DNA from: Falsiroseomonas bella
GTDB taxonomy: Bacteria > Pseudomonadota > Alphaproteobacteria > Acetobacterales > Acetobacteraceae
Direction of reading: 5' to 3'
Length of the DNA: 64,000 bases
Assembly: GCF_003173615.1 (NCBI RefSeq)
Contig: NZ_QGNA01000003.1
Location: 496,001-560,000, forward strand
Below are positions 57,217 to 64,000 of this stretch, in pieces (within the stretch, counting starts at the first letter, position 1; each line of letters begins with the position of its first letter). The notes beneath the pieces were generated by a model, which had not been told where the DNA came from, ran no database searches, and saw nothing but the letters and a program-made list of their open reading frames with translations. The translations under genes and the position numbers were made by a program.

Positions 57217-57797
57217 CCTTTCTGCTCGCTGCCGCGCTCGGATACTTGTTGGGCTCCGTGCCTTATGGGCTGCTGCTGACCAGGGCGGCTGGCCTTGGTG
57301 ACATCCGCAGCATCGGATCGGGCAATATCGGCGCGACCAATGTGCTGCGCACCGGGAACAAGGGCCTCGCGGCCGCGACGCTGGTGCTGGACGCGGTGAA
57401 GGGGCTCGCGGCGCTGCTGATCGCGCGCTGGCTCTGGGGCGAGGATGCCGGGCTGGTGGCGGGCGTCGCTGCCATGGCGGGCCACGCCTTCCCGGTCTGG
57501 CTCGGATTCAAGGGTGGCAAGGGCGTGGCCACCGGTGCGGGCGTACTGTTCGGCGCAGCCTGGTGGCTGGGCGCCGTGGCGCTGGGCACATGGCTGGCGG
57601 TGTTCGCGGTGACGCGGATCTCCTCCGCCGGCGCGCTCGCGGCCTGCGTTGCGGCGCCGATCGCGGCACTGATCTTCGGGGATGCAAAGCTCGCGGTCTT
57701 CGCCGCGGGACTCGCGGCGCTGATCGCCTGGCGGCACAAGGCGAACATCCAGCGCCTGCTGGCGGGGACGGAACCACGGGTGGGCTCGAAGGGCTAG
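57213..57797 (+). CDS. plsY: glycerol-3-phosphate acyltransferase PlsY
   Basis: The 194-residue inner-membrane enzyme transfers an acyl group from acyl phosphate to glycerol-3-phosphate, the first step of phospholipid synthesis. It has about five membrane segments and all three PlsY motifs: YLLGSVPYGLLLTR, GSGNIGATNVLRTGNKG and GHAFPVWLGFKGGKGVATGAG. A final HKANIQRLLAGTEPR is typical. ATG 57213 overlaps the stop of the preceding gene, so expression is tied to the pyrimidine genes. Confidence 0.97.
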   Translation: MTFLLAAALGYLLGSVPYGLLLTRAAGLGDIRSIGSGNIGATNVLRTGNKGLAAATLVLDAVKGLAALLIARWLWGEDAGLVAGVAAMAGHAFPVWLGFKGGKGVATGAGVLFGAAWWLGAVALGTWLAVFAVTRISSAGALAACVAAPIAALIFGDAKLAVFAAGLAALIAWRHKANIQRLLAGTEPRVGSKG

Positions 57798-57802
57798 GCG
57801 GG

Positions 57803-58912
57803 TTGCGGGACGCGGACCACCTCGCGCGGCTTCGCCTCGCCCGGACCGAGGGCATCGGCCCCTCCACCTTCCGCCGGCTGCTCGCCCGCCACGGCTCGGC
57901 CGCCGCGGCGCTGGCAGCGCTGCCGCGCATCTCCTCGCAGACGGGGCGTCCTCTCGCCCCCTTCCCCGCCGACGCCGCCGAACGGGAGACAGGGGCAGTC
58001 ACAAAGCTCGGCGGCACCTGGCTTCACCTGGACGGCCCCGGCTACCCGCCGCTGCTCGCGCTGACGGAGGACGCGCCGCCGGTGCTCGCCGTGCTCGGCG
58101 ACGCATCTGTCCTGCTGCGGCGGCAGGTGGGGCTGGTCGGCGCCCGCGCGGCCTCGGCCAGCGGGCGGCGCATCGCGGAGGAACTCGCGGCGGGTCTGAC
58201 CACCGGTGGCCTTGCCGTCACCTCTGGCCTCGCGCGCGGCGTGGATGCGGCGGCCCATCTTGGTGCGCTGGAGGCGCATGGGCGCACCGTCGCGGTGGTC
58301 GCCGGCGGCCTTGACCAGCCCTACCCGCCCGAGAACGCCAAGCTCCAGGCCCGCATCGCGGCCGAAGGCGGGGCCGTGGTGGCCGAGGCGCCCTTCGGCA
58401 CCGCCCCGCTTGCCCGCCACTTTCCCCGCCGCAACCGCATCGTCGCCGGCCTGGTGCTGGGCGTGGTGGTGGTCGAGGCCGCGTTGCGCTCCGGCAGCCT
58501 CATCACAGCGCGCCTGGCGCTGGAAGCGGGGCGCGAGGTCTTCGCCGTGCCGGGAAGCCCGCTCGATCCGCGTTGCCGTGGGTCGAACGACCTGATCCGG
58601 CAGGGCGCCCATCTGGTCGAGACGGCCGAGGACGTGTTCGCCCACCTGCCCGAGGCGCCCCGCGACCTGCCCCTGTTCCGCCCCCGCAGCGAGTCCGAAG
58701 CGCAACCGCAGGAGGTGGAGGAGCCCCCTGCGCCCTCCGATGCCGCCGCGCAACTGCTTGAATTGATTGGACCTACACCGGTAGCCGTTGACGATCTGGT
58801 CCGGCGCTGCCACCTCTCGCCGCCAACGGTGCGGGCCATCCTGCTGGACCTGGAGCTTTCCGGTCTGGTGGAACCCCTGCCCGGCAACCGCGTCGCGCGC
58901 GCCGCAAGCTGA
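57803..58912 (+). CDS. dprA: DNA-processing protein DprA
   Basis: The 369-residue protein loads RecA on incoming single-stranded DNA during transformation. The Rossmann-like DprA core includes VGLVGARAASASGRRIAEELA, AVTSGLARGVDAAAHLGAL, AVVAGGLDQPYPPEN, FPRRNRIVAGLVLGVVVVEAALRSGSLITAR and AVPGSPLDPRCRGSNDLIRQGA. A C-terminal winged-helix-like tail (LLELIGPTPVAVDDLVRRCHLSPPTVRAILLDLELSGLV) follows. The start is probably TTG 57803, preceded by TAGGCGGG; no suitable ATG exists nearby. It sits 5 bases after plsY and 37 before topA. Confidence 0.93.
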   Translation: MRDADHLARLRLARTEGIGPSTFRRLLARHGSAAAALAALPRISSQTGRPLAPFPADAAERETGAVTKLGGTWLHLDGPGYPPLLALTEDAPPVLAVLGDASVLLRRQVGLVGARAASASGRRIAEELAAGLTTGGLAVTSGLARGVDAAAHLGALEAHGRTVAVVAGGLDQPYPPENAKLQARIAAEGGAVVAEAPFGTAPLARHFPRRNRIVAGLVLGVVVVEAALRSGSLITARLALEAGREVFAVPGSPLDPRCRGSNDLIRQGAHLVETAEDVFAHLPEAPRDLPLFRPRSESEAQPQEVEEPPAPSDAAAQLLELIGPTPVAVDDLVRRCHLSPPTVRAILLDLELSGLVEPLPGNRVARAAS

Positions 58913-58949
58913 CCGGCTTGCGCCGGACAAACTGGGCGAATCCGCAAGC

Positions 58950-61673
58950 ATGACCGACGTCGTCGTGGTCGAGAGCCCGGCAAAGGCCAAGACCATCAAC
59001 AAGTATCTCGGCCGCGATTTCCGCGTGCTCGCTTCCTTCGGCCATGTCCGGGACCTCCCCCCCAAGGACGGCTCCGTCCGGCCGGAGGAGGACTTCGCCA
59101 TGGACTGGGAGGCGGATGACCGCGGTGAGCGCCAGGTGCGCGAGATCGCGCAGGCGCTGAAGGGCGCACGGCGGCTGTTCCTGGCCACCGACCCGGACCG
59201 CGAGGGCGAGGCGATCTCCTGGCATGTGAAGGACATGCTGGCCCGGCGCGGCGCGCTGAAGGGCGTCGAGGTCAACCGCATCACCTTCAACGAGATCACC
59301 AAGCGCGCCATCCAGACCGCGATCGCCGCCCCGCGCGACCTCGATACGCCGCTGATCGAGGCCTATCTGGCCCGCCGCGCGCTGGACTACCTGGTGGGCT
59401 TCAACCTCTCGCCGGTGCTGTGGCGGAAGCTGCCAGGGTCGAAGTCGGCCGGCCGCGTGCAGTCGGTCGCGCTGCGGCTGATCTGCGAGCGCGAGGCCGA
59501 GATCGAGGCCTTCCGGGCGCGCGAATACTGGACGGTCGAGGCGCGCTTCCAGACCCCCACCGGTGCCCCCTTCACGGCCCGCCTGACCCATCACGAAGGA
59601 AAGAAGCTCGAGCAGTTCGACCTGCCGAACGAGGCGGCGGCCCTGGCCGCGAAGCGGGCGGTAGAAGCCGGGCGCTTCGGCGTCGTCTCGGTCGAGAAGA
59701 AGCGCGTGCGGCGCAACCCGCCGCCGCCCTTCACCACCTCGACCCTGCAGATGGAAGCGTCCCGCAAGCTCGGCCTCGGCGCGCAGCAGACCATGCGCCT
59801 GGCGCAGCAGCTCTACGAAGGCGTGGACATTGCCGGCGAGACGGTGGGCCTGATCACCTACATGCGGACGGACGGCGTGCAGATGGCCCGCGAGGCGATC
59901 TTCGCCATCCGCGACCACGTCAAGGAAAGCTTCGGCGGCGACTACGTGCCGGGCGCGCCGCGCGAATACCAGTCCAAGGCGAAGAACGCGCAGGAAGCGC
60001 ATGAGGCGATCCGCCCGACGGACGTCACGCGCACGCCAGAGCAGGTCGGGCCGTTCCTCGATGACCGCCAGCGCCGCCTCTATGAGCTGATCTGGAAGCG
60101 TGCCGTCGCCAGCCAGATGCAGTCGGCCGAGCTAGACCAGACCACGGTCGAGATCGCGGACGGGCCAGGAAAGACGCGGCTGCGCGCCACCGGCTCGGTC
60201 GTCGCCTTCGACGGCTTCCTGCGCCTTTATCGGGAGGACGAGGACGACCGCGCGGCCGACGCCCGCGCGGGCATCGCGACGGCCGCCGCCGACGATGACG
60301 ACGAGAAGACGCTGCCGCCGATGCGGGAAAAGGACCCGCTGAAGACCGGCGCCGTCGCCGCCACCCAGCATTTCACCCAGCCGCCGCCGCGCTACTCGGA
60401 GGCGACGCTGGTGAAGAAGCTGGAGGAGCTCGGCATCGGGCGCCCCTCCACCTATGCCTCGATCCTGCAGGTGCTGCAGGACCGGCAATATGTCCGCCTG
60501 GAGAAGCGGCGCTTCCTGCCGGAGGATCGCGGGCGCCTCGTCACCGCGTTCCTCGAATCCTTCTTCGAGAAATACGTGGACTACGGCTTCACCGCGGGGC
60601 TCGAGGAGAAGCTGGACGACATCTCCGGCGGGCGCGCCGACTGGCGCGCGGTGATGCGCGCCTTCTGGGAGGATTTTTCCGCCGCAATCGCCGCGACCAC
60701 CGACCTCAAGATCAGCGACGTTATCGACGCGCTGGACGAGGAGCTGGGGCGGCATTTCTTCCCGCAGAAGGCGGACGGCTCGGATGGCCGTGTATGCCCC
60801 GCCTGCGCGAATGGCCGGCTTGGGCTGCGGCTGGGGCGGCAGGGCGCCTTCATCGGCTGCTCGAACTACCCCGAATGCCGCTACACGCGGCCGCTGGCGG
60901 TGCCCGGGGCCGAGGCCGAAGGCGCGGCAGGGCTCAACGAAGGCCAGCGCGAGATGGGCGTGGACCCCGCCACCGGCCAGCCAGTGACGCTGCGGCGCGG
61001 CCCCTACGGGCTCTATGTGCAGCTCGGCGAGGAGACGGAGCAGGACGGCAAGAAGGTGAAGCCGCGCCGCGCCAGCCTCACGCGCGACATGAACCCCGAG
61101 ACGCTGGACCTGCAGGCCGCCCTCGGCCTGCTCTCCCTGCCGCGCGTGGTCGGACGCGACCCCGAGACGGGGGAGGAGATCACCGCAGGCATCGGCCGCT
61201 TCGGGCCCTATGTGCGGCTGGGCAACGTGTATCAGTCGCTCGAGCCCGGCGATGAGGTGCTGACGCTCGGCATGAACCGCGCGATGGAGTTGCTGGCCAA
61301 GGCGCGCGCCAAGGTTCGTCTGGTGGGACAGCACCCGAAGGACGCGCAGCCGGTGGAGATCCGCAAGGGCCGCTTCGGTCCCTATGCCCTGCACAGCGGC
61401 ATGGTCGCCAACCTGCCGCGCGGCATGGAGATGGAAGCGGCGACGCTGGACGAGGTGGTCGCGTTGCTCGCCGAGAAGGGCAAGGCGCTGCCACCGCGGG
61501 GAGCCAAGGGCGCGAAGGGCAAGGCGAAACCGGCTTCGCGCAAGGCGGCGGCGCCGGATGGCGAGGAGAAGCCGAAGGCGGCGCCACGGAAGGCCGCGGC
61601 GAAGAAGGCGCCGGCGCGGAAGCCCGCGGCGAAGAAGCCGGCCGCGAAGACCGCCACCCGCAAGGCGAAATAG
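58950..61673 (+). CDS. topA: DNA topoisomerase I
   Basis: The 907-residue type IA enzyme relaxes negative supercoils. The TOPRIM domain starts DVVVVESPAKAKTINKYLG and has FLATDPDREGEAISWHV. The active-site tyrosine is Tyr304 in GLITYMRTDGVQ. One Cys4 zinc ribbon (VCPACANGRLGLRLGRQGAFIGCSNYPECRYT) and later GRFGPYV-type repeats follow. The last 55 residues are a Lys/Ala/Pro tail (KPAAKKPAAKTATRKAK) resembling histone H1, which probably adds DNA affinity. ATG 58950 matches the family. rnr starts one base after its stop. Confidence 0.97.
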   Translation: MTDVVVVESPAKAKTINKYLGRDFRVLASFGHVRDLPPKDGSVRPEEDFAMDWEADDRGERQVREIAQALKGARRLFLATDPDREGEAISWHVKDMLARRGALKGVEVNRITFNEITKRAIQTAIAAPRDLDTPLIEAYLARRALDYLVGFNLSPVLWRKLPGSKSAGRVQSVALRLICEREAEIEAFRAREYWTVEARFQTPTGAPFTARLTHHEGKKLEQFDLPNEAAALAAKRAVEAGRFGVVSVEKKRVRRNPPPPFTTSTLQMEASRKLGLGAQQTMRLAQQLYEGVDIAGETVGLITYMRTDGVQMAREAIFAIRDHVKESFGGDYVPGAPREYQSKAKNAQEAHEAIRPTDVTRTPEQVGPFLDDRQRRLYELIWKRAVASQMQSAELDQTTVEIADGPGKTRLRATGSVVAFDGFLRLYREDEDDRAADARAGIATAAADDDDEKTLPPMREKDPLKTGAVAATQHFTQPPPRYSEATLVKKLEELGIGRPSTYASILQVLQDRQYVRLEKRRFLPEDRGRLVTAFLESFFEKYVDYGFTAGLEEKLDDISGGRADWRAVMRAFWEDFSAAIAATTDLKISDVIDALDEELGRHFFPQKADGSDGRVCPACANGRLGLRLGRQGAFIGCSNYPECRYTRPLAVPGAEAEGAAGLNEGQREMGVDPATGQPVTLRRGPYGLYVQLGEETEQDGKKVKPRRASLTRDMNPETLDLQAALGLLSLPRVVGRDPETGEEITAGIGRFGPYVRLGNVYQSLEPGDEVLTLGMNRAMELLAKARAKVRLVGQHPKDAQPVEIRKGRFGPYALHSGMVANLPRGMEMEAATLDEVVALLAEKGKALPPRGAKGAKGKAKPASRKAAAPDGEEKPKAAPRKAAAKKAPARKPAAKKPAAKTATRKAK

Positions 61674-61674
61674 G

Positions 61675-64000
61675 ATGCCGCGCCGCGGGCCGCCGAAGAA
61701 GGGGCATGCCGCGCGGAAGCGGGTTCGGGCGACACCCGAAGGTCGCGCGGCCCCTCCCGCAGCCGCGGGAGACGCGAAGCGGTTCGAGCATACTGCCGCG
61801 AAGGCACCTCGGCGGAAGCCGAGGGGCGAAAAGGGCGAGCCGCGGCTGCCCAGCCGCGAGGAACTCCGCGCCTTCCTCCGCGACGCGCCGGGCCGCGTCG
61901 GCAAGACCGAGATCGCCCGGCATTTCGGCCTGACCACCGAACAGCGCCCGGCGCTGCGCGACTTGCTGCGATCGCTGAAGGAAACCGGCCAGGCCGCGCC
62001 CGCCGGCCGCCGCGGCTTCGCCGCACCCGATCGCCTGCCCGACATGACCGTGGTGGAGGTCGTCGGCACCGACGCCGATGGCGACGCCATCGCGCGCCCG
62101 GTGCAGTGGGACAAGGCAAACGGGCCGCCCCCCGCCATCTTCATGCGCCCCGAGGCGCGCGGCCAGCCCGCCCTCGCGCCGGGCGAGCGCGTCCTCGCGC
62201 GGCTGAAATTCCTCGGCGGTACGAAATACGAAGGCCGCACCTTCAAGCGGCTCGCCGGCAGCGGCGCACCCGCCCGCATCCTCGGCGTCTTCGAGGAAGG
62301 CAGGATCATCCCGACCGACCGCCGCCAGCGCGCCGACTGGATGGTCTCGCCCGCCGACGCGAACGGCGCCGCCGCGGGCGACATCGTGCTGGCCGAGCCC
62401 CTGCCCCAGCACCGCGCCTTCGGCCCGCGCCCGGCCCGCATCGTCGAGGTGCTGGGCCGCATGGGCGAGCCGCGCAGCGTCTCCCTCGTCTGCATCCACG
62501 CCCACGGCATCCCGGACATCTTTCCCGCCGAAGCGGTGCAGGAGGCCGAGCGCGCCAAGGGAGTGACCGTGCGCGGCCGCGAGGATCTGCGCGGCATCCC
62601 CCTCGTCACCATCGACGGCGAGGATGCCCGCGACTTCGACGATGCCGTCTTCGCCGAGCCCGACGGGCATGGCTGGCGCGTGCTCGTCGCCATCGCCGAT
62701 GTCGCCCACTACGTGAAGCCGGACTCGGCCCTGGACCGGGAGGCCTGGGCGCGCGGCAACAGCGTGTATTTCCCGGACCGCGTCGTGCCGATGCTGCCCG
62801 AGGCGCTCTCGAATGGCTGGTGCAGCCTGCGGCCGAACGAGAATCGTGGCTGCCTGTTCGTGGAGATGCGCTTCGACAGGGCGGGCACCAAGACCGGCCA
62901 CCGCTTCGGCCGCGGCCTGATGCGCAGCGCCGCCCGCCTCACCTACGAACAGGTGCAGGCCCACCACGATGCCGGCACCGATCCCGAAGGGCTGGAAGCC
63001 GGCCACGTCCAGAAGCTCTACGGCGCGTTCCGGGCGCTGCTGTCGGAGCGCGAGCGGCGCGGCACGCTGGATCTCGACGTGCCGGAACGCCGCGTACTGC
63101 TCGACTCCAGGGGCAATGTCCAGGCGGTGGTCCCGCGCGCCCGTCTCGACAGCCACAAGCTGATCGAAGAGTTCATGGTCGCCGCGAATGTCTGCGCGGC
63201 GGAGGAGCTGGAGCGGCTGCGCCAGCCCTGCATGTACCGCGTCCATGACCGCCCCAGCGACGAGAAGCTGGAAGGCCTGCGCCAGTTCCTGCAGGGCCTC
63301 GGCATCAAGCTGGCGCCGCGCGACCGCATCCACCCGCGGGACTTCTCCCAGGTGCTGGAGCTCGTGAAGGACCGGCCGGAGGCGCGGCTGGTGAACGAGG
63401 CGGTGCTGCGCGGCCAGTCCCAGGCGGCCTACAGCCCGGACAATATCGGCCATTTCGGCCTGGCGCTGGCGCGCTACGCCCATTTCACCAGCCCGATCCG
63501 GCGCTACGCCGACCTGCTGGTGCATCGCGCTCTGGTCAACGGCCTGAAGCTCGGCCGCGACGGCCTGGCGGAGGAGGAGGCCGCGCGCTTCCCCGACACG
63601 GGCGAGCACATCACCCAGACCGAGCGCCGCGCCGCCATGGCGGAACGCGATGCGGTGGACCGCTATCTCGCCGCCTGGATGGCGGACCGCGTCGGCGACA
63701 TGTTCGATGCGCGAATCAGTGGGGTGACTCGATTCGGTCTCTTCGTGACTGTAGAGGCGAATGGCGCGAGCGGAATCGTCCCGCTGGCGTCCTTGCCGGA
63801 CGACCGATGGCAGCTGGATGGAGCCGGGCACGCGATGACCGGCCAGAGAACGCGCCTCACCTTCAGCCTCGGCCAGGCGGTCGAGGTTCAACTCGTCTCC
63901 GCGACTCCGCGCACCGGCGGCATGGTGTTCCGGCTGATGCAGGGCGATCCGCGCGCCGGGCGCGGCCGCAAGCCTCCTTCCCATTCGGGTCGGCGTTCCG
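61675..64000 (+). CDS. rnr: ribonuclease R (3' end outside window)
   Basis: At least 775 residues of this RNase II-family 3'-5' exoribonuclease are present. A basic, low-complexity head of about 60 residues precedes a winged helix (REELRAFLRDAPGRVGKTEIARHFGL) and cold-shock domains. The RNB catalytic block TIDGEDARDFDDAVFAE (catalytic Asp residues) follows, with HFTSPIRRYADLLVHRAL later. An S1 domain (FDARISGVTRFGLFVTVEANGASGIVPL) is followed by a basic tail running off the window. RNase R degrades structured RNA. The ATG follows the topA stop after one base, so the genes are co-transcribed. Confidence 0.96.
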   Translation, partial: MPRRGPPKKGHAARKRVRATPEGRAAPPAAAGDAKRFEHTAAKAPRRKPRGEKGEPRLPSREELRAFLRDAPGRVGKTEIARHFGLTTEQRPALRDLLRSLKETGQAAPAGRRGFAAPDRLPDMTVVEVVGTDADGDAIARPVQWDKANGPPPAIFMRPEARGQPALAPGERVLARLKFLGGTKYEGRTFKRLAGSGAPARILGVFEEGRIIPTDRRQRADWMVSPADANGAAAGDIVLAEPLPQHRAFGPRPARIVEVLGRMGEPRSVSLVCIHAHGIPDIFPAEAVQEAERAKGVTVRGREDLRGIPLVTIDGEDARDFDDAVFAEPDGHGWRVLVAIADVAHYVKPDSALDREAWARGNSVYFPDRVVPMLPEALSNGWCSLRPNENRGCLFVEMRFDRAGTKTGHRFGRGLMRSAARLTYEQVQAHHDAGTDPEGLEAGHVQKLYGAFRALLSERERRGTLDLDVPERRVLLDSRGNVQAVVPRARLDSHKLIEEFMVAANVCAAEELERLRQPCMYRVHDRPSDEKLEGLRQFLQGLGIKLAPRDRIHPRDFSQVLELVKDRPEARLVNEAVLRGQSQAAYSPDNIGHFGLALARYAHFTSPIRRYADLLVHRALVNGLKLGRDGLAEEEAARFPDTGEHITQTERRAAMAERDAVDRYLAAWMADRVGDMFDARISGVTRFGLFVTVEANGASGIVPLASLPDDRWQLDGAGHAMTGQRTRLTFSLGQAVEVQLVSATPRTGGMVFRLMQGDPRAGRGRKPPSHSGRRS

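Noticed and set aside
61180-63984. Long minus-strand open frame opposite topA and rnr
   Set aside because: Antisense of well-supported RNase R and TopA motifs; no protein-like features.

Overview
The window is a gene-dense chromosomal segment, about 70% GC by eye, from an alphaproteobacterium. The best fit is an Acetobacteraceae/Roseomonas-like lineage. Pointers are the lptC-lptA-lptB-rpoN-hpf operon, a DUF1150 gene behind an Hsp20 gene, a GGDEF-DUF2336 pair, the pyrB-pyrC'-plsY-dprA-topA-rnr string and stand-alone Bug-type solute receptors. Genus is an inference. I see no phage, plasmid, insertion sequence, CRISPR array or defence locus, and no gene-free stretch over 300 bases. The largest gaps (10328-10513, 38560-38744, 20398-20573, 26085-26233) are described below.

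Layout. 1-4.3 kb: end of an alpha/beta hydrolase, an SDR epimerase, a TPR-lrgA-lrgB operon, a small secreted protein and an FzlA-like GST. 4.3-10.3 kb: gltD-gltB (ammonia assimilation). 10.5-13.7 kb: an NDUFA9-like protein, a cyclopropane-fatty-acid synthase-like methyltransferase, tRNA-Leu(CAG) and RNase D. 13.9-18.5 kb: LPS transport genes with sigma-54 and the ribosome hibernation factor. 18.6-20.4 kb: a Bug receptor and hsp20-DUF1150. 20.6-23.3 kb: def-fmt-truA-ASCH. 23.3-27.1 kb (minus): dapD-dapE, a membrane protein and an Ldh-type dehydrogenase. 27.2-31.1 kb: a diguanylate cyclase, DUF2336, an HtrA-like protein without its catalytic triad and a RibD-C reductase.

31.1-38.1 kb is the most distinctive catabolic block. 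A 962-residue three-part flavoprotein (ferredoxin + FAD/BFD + DAO domains) is divergent from a DapA-family lyase, an amino-acid-type ABC receptor and permease (no ATPase gene) and a dihydropyrimidinase-like amidohydrolase. Together they suggest uptake and oxidation of a cyclic amino acid or hydantoin-like compound. 38.7-45.8 kb (minus) carries a pim-like beta-oxidation operon: bifunctional hydratase/dehydrogenase, acyl-CoA ligase, two acyl-CoA dehydrogenases and a Bug receptor, without thiolase. 45.9-48.5 kb holds a nitronate monooxygenase and a peptide-type binding protein. 48.5-52.8 kb (minus) is gatCAB plus an AI-2E-type transporter. 53-64 kb runs from a vanadium-haloperoxidase-like enzyme through ruvX, pyrB, a dihydroorotase homologue lacking its metal site, plsY, dprA and topA to RNase R, cut by the window end.

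Most genes are tightly coupled: ATGA, GTGA or TTGA stop/start overlaps are frequent, and three convergent pairs overlap tail to tail. The best unusual signals are (i) a palindromic repeat family with a full copy between dapE and dapD and a half copy that is translated inside the flavoprotein, (ii) the triad-less HtrA homologue, (iii) the metal-site-less PyrC homologue, (iv) ordered direct repeats in the flavoprotein/lyase divergent promoter region, and (v) a sigma-54-like promoter sequence upstream of the operon that encodes sigma-54.
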